Assembly: GCF_019857205.1 (NCBI RefSeq)
Contig: NZ_JAHWXO010000006.1
Location: 124,001-188,000, forward strand
Source: Qipengyuania pacifica
GTDB lineage: Bacteria > Pseudomonadota > Alphaproteobacteria > Sphingomonadales > Sphingomonadaceae
DNA: 64,000 nucleotides
Reading direction: 5' to 3'
The position numbers and the translations under genes are program-made. Below, piece after piece: positions 54,202 to 63,837 of this stretch. Position 1 is the first letter of the stretch. Each line of letters starts with the position of its first letter. Under the pieces are notes generated by a model. That model was not told where the DNA came from, searched no databases, and saw only the letters and a program-made list of their open reading frames with translations.

Positions 54202-54357
54202 ATGCAATCATCCCATGTCGACGCGCTCAAAGCCAAGCACGCCGGGCTCGAGGCTCGCCTGCACGAAGAACAGATCAGGCCTTCGCCCGACATTGCGATG
54301 ATGCAGCAGATCAAAAAACAGAAGCTGCGCATCAAGGAAGAAATCGCTTCCTGCTGA
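54202..54357 (+). CDS. Second DUF465 family small protein (51 aa)
   Basis: A 51-residue product with the DUF465 pattern: HVDALKAKHAGLEARLHEEQIRP and MMQQIKKQKLRIKEEI. AAGGAG precedes the ATG by nine bases. It is divergent from the longer DUF465 gene, 120 bases apart, and is followed by a hairpin. Predicted to be a short coiled-coil hairpin; the role is unknown. Confidence 0.85.
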   Translation: MQSSHVDALKAKHAGLEARLHEEQIRPSPDIAMMQQIKKQKLRIKEEIASC

Positions 54358-54370
54358 CTTTGACCAAAAC

Positions 54371-54395
54371 GAAGCGGGGCCATGCGTCCCGCTTC
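54371..54395 (+). terminator. Terminator after the 51-aa DUF465 gene
   Basis: GAAGCGGG (54371-54378) pairs with CCCGCTTC (54388-54395) across a nine-base loop, followed by a short pyrimidine stretch (CGCCTTTC). It separates the small gene from ptsP, which has a possible -10 element (TATAGG, near 54415) just upstream. Confidence 0.6.
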
Positions 54396-54428
54396 CGCCT
54401 TTCGGTATATTTGCTATAGGCTGTAGCC

Positions 54429-56699
54429 ATGTCAGCTGCAGCATCCGCCCGCCAGATCCTCACGCGCCTTCACGAGATCATGGCTGGGCGTACCCACGCG
54501 CAGCACAAGCTCGACCGGGTCGTCGAAATCATCGCCGAAAGCCTGTTGAGCGAAGTCTGTTCGATTTACCTGCTTCGTGAAGGCGCTCTCGAACTTTATG
54601 CGACGCAGGGCCTCAATCCCGAAGCCGTCCACGTCACGCGCCTTGCGATCGGCGAAGGCCTGACCGGCACGATCGCGAAGAATATCGAGACGCTGAACCT
54701 GGCAGAGGCCAAGGCTCACCCCGATTTCGCCTATCGCCCCGAAACGGGCGAAGAAAAATTCCATTCCTTCGCCGGTGTGCCGATCGTCTACCGGGAACGC
54801 GCCGTGGGTGTGCTGTGCGTCCAGCATGTCGACCCGCGCCGCTACGAAGAGGTCGAGATCGAGGCGTTGCAGACCACCGCCATGGTGCTGTCGGAGCTTA
54901 TTGCCCACAAGGAACTGGTCGACGACGAGGAGCAGATCGACCTCGAAATCGCGCATGTCGAAAACGATGTGCTCGAAGGGCTTACCCTGGTGAAGGGCCT
55001 GGCGGCGGGCAAGGCGGTCTTCCACCAGCCCCGGATCGAGATCGATCAGGTCGTGGCCGAGGATATCGAGGCCGAACGCCAGCGCGTCTACCGCGCGTTC
55101 GACAAGATGCGCGACCAGATCGACACGCTCGGCAGGGAAGCGGAATTCGGCAAGGGCGGCGAACACATCGAGGTTCTCGAGACCTACAAGATGTTCGCCT
55201 ACGACGAAGGGTGGAGCCGCCGGATCAACGAGGCGATCGACAGCGGCCTCACCGCCGAAGCGGCGATCGAGCGCGTCCAGCAACGCACCCGGATGCGCAT
55301 GCGTGAAATCGACGACCCGCTGCTGGCCGATCGCATGCACGATCTGGAGGATTTGTCGAACCGTCTGCTGCGCATCGTCTCGGGCCAGCTCGGCACCGCC
55401 GCGACGCAAGGTCTGCGGCGCGATGCGATCCTGTTCGCGCGCAACCTCGGCCCGGCGGAACTGCTCGAATACGACCGGCGCCGCCTCAAGGGTGTGGTGC
55501 TGGATGAAGGGTCACTCACTGCCCATGTGGTGATCGTGGCGCGCGCCATGGGCGTGCCGGTGCTCGGGCGCGTCACCGGGATCCGCTCGCGCGTCGCCGA
55601 AGGGGACGAGGTGATACTCGATGCCGACCGCGGCATGGTCACCCTGCGCCCGAACCAGCAGGTCCTCGAAGCGTTCGAAACACGCTTCGCCAAGACGCGC
55701 GAGAAACAGGCAGCCTATGCCGAACTGCGCGAGGTGGAACCGTTCACCCGCGACGGGACGCGCATAACCGTCATGATGAATGCCGGCCTGCGCGACGATA
55801 TGAGCGCGCTGGCGATGAGCGGTGCCGACGGCGTCGGCCTGTTCCGCACCGAATTCCAGTTCCTCGTATCCTCGACCCTTCCCCAGCGCGACCGGCAGAT
55901 GCGCCTCTATCGCGATGTGCTCGACGCCGCCGGCGACAAACCGGTCGTGTTCCGCACGGTCGACATCGGCGGCGACAAGGCGGTGCCCTATCTCGACAAT
56001 GCCGTGGCCGAGCGTGACGAGAACCCGGCCATGGGCTGGCGCGCCCTGCGTCTCTCGCTCGAACGCGAAGGCCTGCTGAAGGCACAGGCCCGCGCCCTGC
56101 TCGAAGCGGCAGCCGGGCGCTCGCTGTCGGTGATGTTCCCCATGGTTAGCGAACCGTGGGAATTCGACGCCGGCCGCCAGGTCTTCGAAGACCAGCTGAA
56201 ATTCCTGCGCGATCGCCGCAAGGTGGTGCCCGAAACGATCGAATACGGCTGCATGCTCGAAGTACCCGCGCTCGCGGACGTGCTCGATCTGCTTGCGCCC
56301 AAGCTGTCCTTCATCTCGGTCGGGACCAACGACCTCACCCAGTTCCTCTTTGCGGCCGACCGCGCCAATCCCAAACTGGCGGAGCGTTACGACTGGCTGA
56401 GCCCCGCGATCCTGCGGTATCTGGCGCGCGTCTCGCAATCGTTGATCGGCCAGAACGTCAGGCTGGGCGTGTGCGGCGAAATGGGTGGGCGGCGGCTGGA
56501 AGCACTGGCGCTGCTCGGCATCGGCTACCGGCGCCTGTCGATCACTCCGGCTGCGGTCGGCCCGATCAAGGAACTGGTCCGCAAGGTCGACCTTGGCGAG
56601 ATCACCGAATTCATGAATCGTCTGCTGACATCGCCGCCCCCCAACATGCGCGCCGAACTGCAGCAGTGGGCGAACGAGCGGGATATCGAGTTCGACTGA
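54429..56699 (+). CDS. ptsP: PTS-Ntr enzyme I PtsP (phosphoenolpyruvate-protein phosphotransferase)
   Basis: Phosphorylates NPr with phosphoenolpyruvate in the regulatory nitrogen PTS. The 756-residue product has an N-terminal GAF domain (residues about 1-165, LYATQGLNPEAVHVTRLAIGEG). The enzyme I core follows, with the phospho-acceptor His366 in GSLTAHVVIVARAMGVP. The PEP-binding barrel has GLFRTEFQFL, TVDIGGDKAVPYL, MLEVPALADVLD, FISVGTNDLTQF and catalytic Cys in LGVCGEMGG. GlnD-like sensing by the GAF domain is typical. The rodZ-like gene follows after 142 bases. Confidence 0.96.
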   Translation: MSAAASARQILTRLHEIMAGRTHAQHKLDRVVEIIAESLLSEVCSIYLLREGALELYATQGLNPEAVHVTRLAIGEGLTGTIAKNIETLNLAEAKAHPDFAYRPETGEEKFHSFAGVPIVYRERAVGVLCVQHVDPRRYEEVEIEALQTTAMVLSELIAHKELVDDEEQIDLEIAHVENDVLEGLTLVKGLAAGKAVFHQPRIEIDQVVAEDIEAERQRVYRAFDKMRDQIDTLGREAEFGKGGEHIEVLETYKMFAYDEGWSRRINEAIDSGLTAEAAIERVQQRTRMRMREIDDPLLADRMHDLEDLSNRLLRIVSGQLGTAATQGLRRDAILFARNLGPAELLEYDRRRLKGVVLDEGSLTAHVVIVARAMGVPVLGRVTGIRSRVAEGDEVILDADRGMVTLRPNQQVLEAFETRFAKTREKQAAYAELREVEPFTRDGTRITVMMNAGLRDDMSALAMSGADGVGLFRTEFQFLVSSTLPQRDRQMRLYRDVLDAAGDKPVVFRTVDIGGDKAVPYLDNAVAERDENPAMGWRALRLSLEREGLLKAQARALLEAAAGRSLSVMFPMVSEPWEFDAGRQVFEDQLKFLRDRRKVVPETIEYGCMLEVPALADVLDLLAPKLSFISVGTNDLTQFLFAADRANPKLAERYDWLSPAILRYLARVSQSLIGQNVRLGVCGEMGGRRLEALALLGIGYRRLSITPAAVGPIKELVRKVDLGEITEFMNRLLTSPPPNMRAELQQWANERDIEFD

Positions 56700-56841
56700 T
56701 TTCGTCTCGAATGCGCCTCTTTTGGTCGGTCGTTCGGATATGTGTTATTAAGCATGCTTGACAGTTGCCCGGCAGGTTCGCTTTGCGTGGCAACAGGACT
56801 ACATGCGGAACAACCGCAGGATCGGATAAATCGGGGATCGC

Positions 56842-57669
56842 ATGAGCGACGAAGAAACTCTTGAACACGAAGCGGTGCCAGAGGCTGGCGGCGTCGGTGC
56901 GCGGCTCAAGCGCGCGCGCGAACAGGCCGGGCTCGATATCGAACAGGTCGCCGCCGAAACGCGCATTCCGCAGCGACACCTGCTGACGATAGAGGAAGGC
57001 GCCCTGACAGATCTGCCGGCGCGCACCTATGCCGTCGGCTTCTCGCGAACCTATGCCCGGCTCGTCGGGCTGGATGAACGCGAAATAGTCGATCAGGTGC
57101 GCGAAGAACTGGCGCAGGGCAACGATCGCAGCGTCACCCCGGCCAAGTTCGAACCGGGCGATCCTGCGCGTGTACCCGGCCGTGGTCTTGCATGGTTTGC
57201 GCTGTTCGCCGCCGTGCTTCTGATGGGCGGCATCTACGCCTTCTACAGCAGCTATTTCGCGCCGGGCCTCGGCCCCGCACCGCTGAAGGGGCCCGAAGAA
57301 CAGGTGGCGGCGAATGCCCAGGGCGCTGCCACGCCTGCCCCGGCGCAGACTCCGGCCGCGACCGGGCCCGTGGTCTTCACCAGCGAAATGGACGATACCT
57401 GGGTCAAGTTCTACGACAGCAAGGGGGATCGGCTGTTCGAAGCGCAGATGGCCAAGGGCGACAGTTTCACCATTCCCGCCGATGCCGAAGGGCCGCAGGT
57501 CTGGACCGGGCGTCCCTATGCCCTCGCAATTACGGTCGGCGGCCGCGCTGTTCCCAAGCTTTCTGAAGAGGACGAGATCATCAAGGATGTTCCGGTGACG
57601 GCAGAGGCATTGCTGGCGCGCGCCGAGCAGCCTAGCGGCCCTGCGACACCGGCGCCCAGCGGCGGCTGA
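56842..57669 (+). CDS. RodZ-like helix-turn-helix membrane protein
   Basis: A 275-residue bitopic protein with the RodZ layout. The N-terminal helix-turn-helix is VGARLKRAREQAGLDIEQVAAETRIP with LLTIEEGALTDLPARTYAVGF. A single membrane span lies at about 117-136 (LAWFALFAAVLLMGGIYAFY), followed by a Pro/Ala linker and a C-terminal DUF4115-type beta domain (DDTWVKFYDSKGDRLFE). RodZ ties MreB to cell-wall synthesis. It is upstream of cpoB. Confidence 0.87.
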   Translation: MSDEETLEHEAVPEAGGVGARLKRAREQAGLDIEQVAAETRIPQRHLLTIEEGALTDLPARTYAVGFSRTYARLVGLDEREIVDQVREELAQGNDRSVTPAKFEPGDPARVPGRGLAWFALFAAVLLMGGIYAFYSSYFAPGLGPAPLKGPEEQVAANAQGAATPAPAQTPAATGPVVFTSEMDDTWVKFYDSKGDRLFEAQMAKGDSFTIPADAEGPQVWTGRPYALAITVGGRAVPKLSEEDEIIKDVPVTAEALLARAEQPSGPATPAPSGG

Positions 57670-57678
57670 ATCGCCCTT

Positions 57679-57716
57679 CTGTCGAAAGGGGATAAGCCCC
57701 TTCATGGCCTCGACAG
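57679..57716 (+). repeat. Two-tier hairpin between rodZ-like gene and cpoB
   Basis: CTGTCGA (57679-57685) pairs with TCGACAG (57710-57716), and directly inside it AAGGGG pairs with CCCCTT around a five-base loop, leaving a seven-base bulge on the 3' side. It begins nine bases after the rodZ-like stop. There is no T run, so a processing or mRNA-stability role is as likely as termination. Confidence 0.5.
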
Positions 57717-57773
57717 CTTCGCGGCCCTAGTGCAGTTTTGGTTACTATAAATACTCGTGTGGAGCTTCTCCCG

Positions 57774-58703
57774 ATGACTTTCGGATCGTTCGCCCGTCAC
57801 CTCTCCTTCGTGGGTGCGGGTTTTGCCCTGCTGGCCACTTCGACGCCTGCCTTGCCGCAGGACGGCAATGACGAAGCGCGCCTGCGCCGTCTCGAATCGG
57901 AAGTTCGTGCGCTTCAGCGCAAGGTATTCCCCGGCGCCGACGGGCGGTTCTTCGAACCGGAAATCAGCGCACAGCCCACAGCGCGGCCGACCGCTCCGTC
58001 GACATCCACCACTGCGGTCACGGATATTCTGGCCCGGCTCGATGCGCTGGAAACGCAGCTCCAGCGCCAGACTGCCCTGAACGAAGAAAACGGCAATACC
58101 ATCCGTCTGCTGGCTGAACGGGTCGAAGCCCTCGAAGCGGCGCGGTCGGGCAGCATGCCGGCGCCTTCGTCGACTTTCACACCGGTGCCCACCTCGACCT
58201 CGTCGTCCAGTGCCGGTGCGACGCCCGCACCGGCTCCAGCCCCTGCGGCCCAGGCCGGGCCGACGCAGGAACGACTGGCGAAGGTCCAGGCCATCGCCAA
58301 ACCCCAGACCGACGATCCGCTCGACGATGAATATTCCTACGGTTTCCGCCTGTGGGAAGCGAAGCTTTATCCCGAAGCGCAGCAGCAGCTGACCATGTTC
58401 GTGGAACAGAACCCCAATCACTGGCGCGCTACCTATGGCCGCAACCTCCTGGGCCGTGCCTATCTCGACGATGGGAAGGCCAAGGAAGCGGCCCCTTGGT
58501 TCCTTAAGAATTATCAGGACGACAAGACCGGTGCGCGCGCTGGTGACAGCTTGCTGTATCTGGCAGAATCGATGATCGCGCTGAACGATACGCGCCGCGC
58601 ATGTATCGCCCTGGCGGAATTTGCAGAAACATATCCCGCGCTCGCCTCTGGCCGCCTGCAAGGCCAGTACGATGCCAATCGCGGCAAGGTGAAGTGCAAT
58701 TGA
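57774..58703 (+). CDS. cpoB: Cell division coordinator CpoB (YbgF-like TPR protein)
   Basis: Periplasmic protein of 309 residues from ATG 57774 that, with the Tol-Pal system, coordinates outer-membrane constriction. A signal peptide ends near residue 25 (TSTPALPQ). An N-terminal coiled coil (DEARLRRLESEVRALQRKV and DILARLDALETQLQRQTALN) is the trimerisation helix. A Ser/Thr/Pro/Ala linker follows, and a C-terminal TPR domain (YSYGFRLWEAKLYPEAQQQLTMF, NLLGRAYLDDGKAKEAAPWF). The tol-pal genes are not in the window. Confidence 0.88.
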   Translation: MTFGSFARHLSFVGAGFALLATSTPALPQDGNDEARLRRLESEVRALQRKVFPGADGRFFEPEISAQPTARPTAPSTSTTAVTDILARLDALETQLQRQTALNEENGNTIRLLAERVEALEAARSGSMPAPSSTFTPVPTSTSSSSAGATPAPAPAPAAQAGPTQERLAKVQAIAKPQTDDPLDDEYSYGFRLWEAKLYPEAQQQLTMFVEQNPNHWRATYGRNLLGRAYLDDGKAKEAAPWFLKNYQDDKTGARAGDSLLYLAESMIALNDTRRACIALAEFAETYPALASGRLQGQYDANRGKVKCN

Positions 58704-58767
58704 CGGATCGCTCGATCCGCCGCTGATCGAGCGTTTTCGGGGCGACCTCGCTCCTCTCTGGCCGGGA

Positions 58768-59688
58768 ATGGACAGGCCCGGGGCCGCATTGGGCCTCGCT
58801 GTTTCAGGGGGCGGGGACAGCCTCGCCCTGCTCCTGCTCGCCCATGCGGCACTGCCCGGCAGGGTAAAGGCGGCAACGGTCGATCACGGCTTGCGTCCGG
58901 AAAGCGCCGATGAAGCGGACAGGGTGGCCCGCTATTGTGCCGAACTCGGCATGGCGCATACGACGCTCACCGTATCCGTTGCGCGCGGCAATACGCAGGA
59001 ACAGGCGCGCAAGGCCCGTTACGCGGCGCTCGGCGATTGGGCCGAAGAATACGATCTCGGCGCCTTGGCGACGGCTCATCAGATGGATGACCAGGCCGAA
59101 ACATTCCTGATGAGGCTCAATCGCGGCAGCGGCCTGGCAGGGCTGTCGGCGATCCGGGCCCTTGGCTCGGTCCCCTCGGTTCCGGTCGGGCTAGTCCGTC
59201 CCTTGCTGCGCTGGCGCCGCGATGAACTGGCGGCCATCGTCGAACGGTTTGGCTGGTCGGCTGTCGATGACCCGTCGAACCATGACGATCGCTACGACAG
59301 GGTGCGCATGCGCCGTGCGCTGGCCGAATGCGACTGGCTCGACATTTCGGCGATCGAGAAAAGTGCCGGCTTTCTTGCCGAAGCCAACGACGCGATCGAA
59401 TGGATGGTCGGCCGTGAATATGCCGAATGCGTGACCCCGGTCGACGACGCGGTTTGCTATGCGGCCCTGCGAACCGGCGTACCGCATGGCCTGATCAGGG
59501 CAGGCGTGATCCGCACGATCTACCGCCGGTTCGGCAAAAGAATCGGGCAGGGCGAGGCGGCGGAACTGGCGGACACTCTGGTCGCTGGCAGAAAATCGAA
59601 TGTCGGCGGCTTGCAGGCCCATGTGGAGGACCGTGGGGACGAATGTCTGTGGGTCTTCCGCCCGGAAATCCCGCGCCGGACCGGATGA
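58768..59688 (+). CDS. tilS: tRNA(Ile)-lysidine synthase TilS
   Basis: Modifies the wobble cytidine of tRNA-Ile(CAU) to lysidine so that AUA is read. From ATG 58768 it has 306 residues, the short alphaproteobacterial form. The PP-loop ATP motif LAVSGGGDSLALLLL is at residue about 10, with ATVDHGLRPESADEA, TAHQMDDQAETFLMRLNRGSG and the VDDPSNHDDRYDRVRMRR segment. The frame remains open upstream to about 58699 with coding-like sequence (LIERFRGDL), so the true start may be a rare codon there. It follows cpoB by 64 bases. Confidence 0.93.
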   Translation: MDRPGAALGLAVSGGGDSLALLLLAHAALPGRVKAATVDHGLRPESADEADRVARYCAELGMAHTTLTVSVARGNTQEQARKARYAALGDWAEEYDLGALATAHQMDDQAETFLMRLNRGSGLAGLSAIRALGSVPSVPVGLVRPLLRWRRDELAAIVERFGWSAVDDPSNHDDRYDRVRMRRALAECDWLDISAIEKSAGFLAEANDAIEWMVGREYAECVTPVDDAVCYAALRTGVPHGLIRAGVIRTIYRRFGKRIGQGEAAELADTLVAGRKSNVGGLQAHVEDRGDECLWVFRPEIPRRTG

Positions 59689-59697
59689 CCCGCATCG

Positions 59698-60354
59698 CTA
59701 GATGATGCTGTCGCCGTGGCTCATCCGCTGGCCATTGGTAATCACGACCTTGTCGCCCTTCTTGGCAATGGCGAACAGCCGCTCGGCGATTTCGTCCGGC
59801 ACGCCTACGCAGCCGTGGCTGGCATAGCCGTTCTGGACTTCGCTACCGCCATGAATGGCAACGCCGTCGGATGTCAGGAACATGCTCCATGGCATGGGCG
59901 CGTTACCGTATTTCTCGGACACATTGTGCCGCTGCTTCCACAGGATCGGGAATACGCCAGTGGGGGTCGGGTGGTCGTCCGTGCCCAGCATGACTGCAGC
60001 CGCGCCGATTTCATAACCGCCCCGGAAGATCGAGATGACTCGCGCTTCCAGATCCACCGTGACCAGCAGCGGGCCGTCTGGCACGCCTTCGTCGTCCCAG
60101 TGCCATTCGCCGTATTTGATCGGCCCTTCGATTGGAAGGATGCGGCGCACGGTATAAAGCCGCTTTGCATCGGCAATGGCCTTTGCAGCGATCGCTCCAT
60201 GGGCATAAACCGGTTTCGCCGCGACAGGCGCATTGGACACCGATGCGCCGGCAAGCGGGTTTTCGGCGGACGCTCCGCTACCGATCACAACGCCCGCCAG
60301 AACGAGCGCAGCCGCGACGGTTCCGCCGCCGATCCACTTCAGAATCACATCCAT
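59698..60354 (-). CDS. L,D-transpeptidase (YkuD/ErfK family)
   Basis: A 218-residue exported protein. An N-terminal hydrophobic anchor (residues about 9-30) is followed by a YkuD catalytic domain with the signature HGGSEVQNGYASHGCVGVP, where His and Cys are catalytic. It would cross-link peptidoglycan or attach lipoproteins through L,D bonds. VTVDLEARVISIFRGGYEIGA is the usual first strand. It is convergent with tilS and on the same strand as eda. Confidence 0.92.
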   Translation of the reverse strand: MDVILKWIGGGTVAAALVLAGVVIGSGASAENPLAGASVSNAPVAAKPVYAHGAIAAKAIADAKRLYTVRRILPIEGPIKYGEWHWDDEGVPDGPLLVTVDLEARVISIFRGGYEIGAAAVMLGTDDHPTPTGVFPILWKQRHNVSEKYGNAPMPWSMFLTSDGVAIHGGSEVQNGYASHGCVGVPDEIAERLFAIAKKGDKVVITNGQRMSHGDSII

Positions 60355-60437
60355 GGACAGGTTATGCCCGCAAAACGCTTAATGTTCCACTTTGCGCAAA
60401 AAGCCGTCCCATTGGGGCACGATGGAAAGCGGTCGCG

Positions 60438-61049
60438 CTAACCGCGCAGCGCGCACGCCTCACGGGCGAGCCGTTCGACTTTGGCTTCATCTACCGCTCC
60501 GCGCGGCGCGACCCAGCTGCCGCCCACGCAGAGCACGGGATCGAACGCCAGCCACTCTGCCGCATTGTCCAGCGAAACGCCGCCGGTCGGGCAGAAGCGA
60601 CACTGGCCGAAAGGCGCTGCCAAGGCTTTGAGGGCCGGCAATCCGCCAGCCGCCATTGCTGGGAAGAACTTGAAATGCGTCAGCCCCAGATCGAGCCCGC
60701 GCATGATGTCTCCGGCATTGGCGATGCCGGGCAGAAACGGAATGTCGTCGCGGATTGCCGCCTTGCCCAGCGGCTTGGTCAGGCCGGGCGAAACGATGAA
60801 CCGGCTTCCCGCATCGACCGCGCTGGCGAGGTCGCGCTCATTGGTCACAGTGCCTGCACCCACGATAGCACCTTCGACCTCGCTCATCGCACGGATCGCA
60901 TCCAGCGCGACGGGTGTCCGCAAGGTCACTTCCAGGATGGGCAGGCCACCAGCGACGAGCGCCCGTGCCAGCGGCTTGGCATGTTCCAGATCGTCGACCA
61001 CGATCACCGGGATTACCGGGGCGGTCTGCATGATGTCGGCTATGGTCAT
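60438..61049 (-). CDS. eda: KDPG aldolase Eda
   Basis: 2-Keto-3-deoxy-6-phosphogluconate aldolase, last step of the Entner-Doudoroff route, yielding pyruvate and glyceraldehyde-3-phosphate. The 203-residue length is normal. Catalytic Glu is in [14 protein letters not shown], and the Schiff-base Lys is in [27 protein letters not shown] and [11 protein letters not shown] bind phosphate. Its ATG overlaps the glk stop (ATGA). Confidence 0.96.
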   Translation of the reverse strand: MTIADIMQTAPVIPVIVVDDLEHAKPLARALVAGGLPILEVTLRTPVALDAIRAMSEVEGAIVGAGTVTNERDLASAVDAGSRFIVSPGLTKPLGKAAIRDDIPFLPGIANAGDIMRGLDLGLTHFKFFPAMAAGGLPALKALAAPFGQCRFCPTGGVSLDNAAEWLAFDPVLCVGGSWVAPRGAVDEAKVERLAREACALRG

Positions 61050-62017
61050 GGGTGTTCCCTGACGAAGGCTGCGGCGGCCCCGAACAGGCCGGGCTGGGGA
61101 TGAACGATGAGCTTGACCGGGATCGAGGCCATCAGCTCCTGGAAGCGTCCCTTGGACTTGAACCTTTCGGAAAAGCCCGATTTGAGCAGCGTGTCCCGGA
61201 TGCGATAACCAAGGCCGCCCGCGATCACGACCCCGCCGAAACCGCCTTGGGCAAGGGCGATGTCGCCCGCAACACTGCCCAGCGACATGCAGAAACGATC
61301 GACTGCCGCAGCAGCAAGGCTGTCGCTGCCATCCTGCCCGCGCTTCCAGATCGCGATATCGTCTTCCTCGGCGACCGGGCGGCCCTCCATGGATGCCAGC
61401 GCCTGGTAGATGTCGGAGATGGCCGGGCCCGCCACCACGCGCTCGACCGATACCCGCACGTGCCGCTTGCGCAGACGCGCCAGGATGGCATCGTCGATCT
61501 GGTCGAGCGGGGCGAAATCGATATGGCCGCCTTCGGTCGCCGACACGCGGTATGTGCCGTCAGCCTCGCGATAGAGATGCGCCACCCCCAGGCCGGTACC
61601 GGGGCCGAGCACGCTCAGCCGGCCCGTCGGTGCCAGCGGCTTGTCGGGGCCGGTGAGGTGGATGAACTGGTCCTCGTCGACACGCGCGACCGCATGGGCA
61701 ACCGCTTCGAAATCGTTGACGATGCAGTATTTTTCGACGCCCAGCTTTTCCCTCACCAATGCCGGGCGAATGATCCAGGGATTGTTCGTAAAGCGGATGA
61801 CGTCGCCGCCGACAGGGCCCGCGATCGCCATCGACACGCGCGGCGGCAGGGATCCGCCCATCCGGCCGCGAAAATCCTCCCACGCCGTCTGGAAGCTGGC
61901 ATGATCCTCGGTATGCAGCGTTTCCGGTTCGCTCAGGCTGATCGTGCCGTCATCGGCAACAGTCGCAATGGCGAAGCGTGCGTGGGTGCCCCCGATGTCG
62001 ACGCTGACCAGTTCCAT
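61046..62017 (-). CDS. glk: Glucokinase
   Basis: ATP-dependent glucose phosphorylation, 323 residues from ATG 62017. The N-terminus [15 protein letters not shown] is the phosphate-binding loop of the glucokinase (Glk) family. [17 protein letters not shown] and [12 protein letters not shown] follow, then [10 protein letters not shown] with the sugar-binding residues. The open frame to 62191 lies in edd and is not used. Two bases separate it from the edd stop. Confidence 0.94.
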   Translation of the reverse strand: MELVSVDIGGTHARFAIATVADDGTISLSEPETLHTEDHASFQTAWEDFRGRMGGSLPPRVSMAIAGPVGGDVIRFTNNPWIIRPALVREKLGVEKYCIVNDFEAVAHAVARVDEDQFIHLTGPDKPLAPTGRLSVLGPGTGLGVAHLYREADGTYRVSATEGGHIDFAPLDQIDDAILARLRKRHVRVSVERVVAGPAISDIYQALASMEGRPVAEEDDIAIWKRGQDGSDSLAAAAVDRFCMSLGSVAGDIALAQGGFGGVVIAGGLGYRIRDTLLKSGFSERFKSKGRFQELMASIPVKLIVHPQPGLFGAAAAFVREHP

Positions 62018-62019
62018 CG

Positions 62020-63837
62020 TCACAGGCCTGCCATCGCCATCATCGAAGACGCTCCCTGTTCGGCACCGTCGGCATTGCTGCGGAACATGGCGAACAGTTC
62101 GCGGCCCATTCCCGTTTCGGGTTGGGGCGCAGGGGCCGGCTGGCGTGCATCGAGATCGGCATCGGTCGAAAGCTGTCCGGTCGCTGCGCAAACGCGCACG
62201 ATATCGCCGTCGCGCAGTTTCGACAGCGGCCCTCCGCCCAGCGCTTCGGGCGTGCAGTGGATTGCCGCGGGCACCTTGCCCGATGCGCCCGACATGCGGC
62301 CGTCCGTCACCAGCGCGACCTTGTACCCTCGGTCCTGCAGAACGCCGAGGGCAGGGGTCAGCTTGTGCAATTCGGGCATACCGTTTGCTCTCGGCCCCTG
62401 AAACCGCACTACAACCACTACATCACACTGTAGTTCGCCCAATTCAAACGCTTGATTGACATCCTTTTGCGTTTCGAAAACCCGGCAGGGCGCCTCGATG
62501 GTCCAGCGCTCGCGTTTCACGGCGGAGGATTTGAAGCACGCCCTTCCTAAATTCCCCTGCACGAGACGCATGCCGCCGTCTGCCTGAAACGGGTCCGATG
62601 CCGGCCGCAGCATCTCCGTATCCCCCGACGGTCCCGGGTCGCGCCACGTCAGGTCGTCGCCGTTCATGCCGGGTTCTTTGCTGTAGCTTTCGAAGCCGCC
62701 GTCCCAGATGGTAAGGATATCGCGGTGCGCCAATCCTTCATCGAGCAGCGTGCCGATCACATAGCCCATGCCGCCAGCTTCATGGAAATGGTTCACGTCG
62801 CCCGATCCGTTGGGGTAAACGCGCGCTACCAGCGGCACGGCGCTGGACAGCTCTGACAGATCGTTCCAGTCGAACCGGATGCCTGCCGCGCGTGCCATTG
62901 CCGGTATGTGGATCGCATGATTGGTCGACCCGCCCGTCGCCAGCAAGCCGATGGCCGCGTTCACGATGGCCTTTTCATCCACCACTCGCGCCAGCGGACG
63001 GAAGTCTTCGCTCGATTTCCCGATTGCGGCGAGGCGATGGGTAGCTGCGCGGCTCAGCTCCTGCCGTAACTTGGCGCCAGGCTGCACAAATGCTGCGCCC
63101 GGGACATGCAGGCCCATCATTTCCATCATCATCTGGTTGGAATTGGCGGTTCCATAGAACGTGCATGTGCCCGGCGAATGATAGCTGCCCATTTCGCTCG
63201 CCAGCAATTCATCGCGGGTGGCCTTGCCCTCTGCGTAGAGCTGCCGGGTGCGCTGCTTTTCCTTGTTGGATATGCCTGTGCCCATCGGTCCAGAGGGCAC
63301 AAAGATCGCTGGCAAGTGCCCGAAACGCAGCGCCCCCATGAGGAGCCCCGGAACGATCTTATCGCAAATGCCCAGTAGCGCCATGCCATCGTACATCGCG
63401 TGGCTGAGGGCGATCGTCGTCGAGAGCGCGATCGTATCGCGGCTGAAAAGCGAAAGCTCCATGCCGGCCTCGCCCTGAGTGACGCCGTCGCACATGGCCG
63501 GGGTCCCGCCGGCCACCTGCACCGTCGCACCGACTTCGCGTGCCCAGATCTTCATCCGCTCGGGATAGCGATAATAGGGCTGATGCGCCGACAGCATGTC
63601 GTTGTAGGCGGTCACGATGCCCAGATTGGGTCCCCTCGCAGCACGGATGGCTTCCTGATCCTCTTCCGCCCCGGCAAAGGCATGGGCGAGGTTGGAGCAA
63701 GACAGGGAGCCGCGATTGACCTGCCGCTCGCCCTCCCGATCCATCAAGTCGAGATAGTCGGCCCGACTGTTCCGGGAATTCTCGATCACGCGCTGGGTAA
63801 CGCGATGGATAGTATCGTTGAGCGTTTTATTCGTCAT
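62020..63837 (-). CDS. edd: Phosphogluconate dehydratase Edd
   Basis: Dehydrates 6-phosphogluconate to KDPG, 605 residues, a [4Fe-4S] enzyme of the IlvD/Edd family. Visible features: GIVTAYNDMLSAHQPY, cluster cysteines in GTPAMCDGVTQGEAGMELS and YHSPGTCTFYGTANSNQMMME, ATGGSTNHAIH and VTDGRMSGASGKVPAA. The start overlaps the end of zwf by 11 bases, so it is coupled to glucose-6-phosphate dehydrogenase. Confidence 0.97.
   Translation of the reverse strand: MTNKTLNDTIHRVTQRVIENSRNSRADYLDLMDREGERQVNRGSLSCSNLAHAFAGAEEDQEAIRAARGPNLGIVTAYNDMLSAHQPYYRYPERMKIWAREVGATVQVAGGTPAMCDGVTQGEAGMELSLFSRDTIALSTTIALSHAMYDGMALLGICDKIVPGLLMGALRFGHLPAIFVPSGPMGTGISNKEKQRTRQLYAEGKATRDELLASEMGSYHSPGTCTFYGTANSNQMMMEMMGLHVPGAAFVQPGAKLRQELSRAATHRLAAIGKSSEDFRPLARVVDEKAIVNAAIGLLATGGSTNHAIHIPAMARAAGIRFDWNDLSELSSAVPLVARVYPNGSGDVNHFHEAGGMGYVIGTLLDEGLAHRDILTIWDGGFESYSKEPGMNGDDLTWRDPGPSGDTEMLRPASDPFQADGGMRLVQGNLGRACFKSSAVKRERWTIEAPCRVFETQKDVNQAFELGELQCDVVVVVRFQGPRANGMPELHKLTPALGVLQDRGYKVALVTDGRMSGASGKVPAAIHCTPEALGGGPLSKLRDGDIVRVCAATGQLSTDADLDARQPAPAPQPETGMGRELFAMFRSNADGAEQGASSMMAMAGL

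Noticed and set aside
57314..57598. Frames in the Ala/Pro-rich linker of the RodZ-like gene
   Set aside because: They are alternative-frame readings of low-complexity GC-rich sequence, not separate genes.
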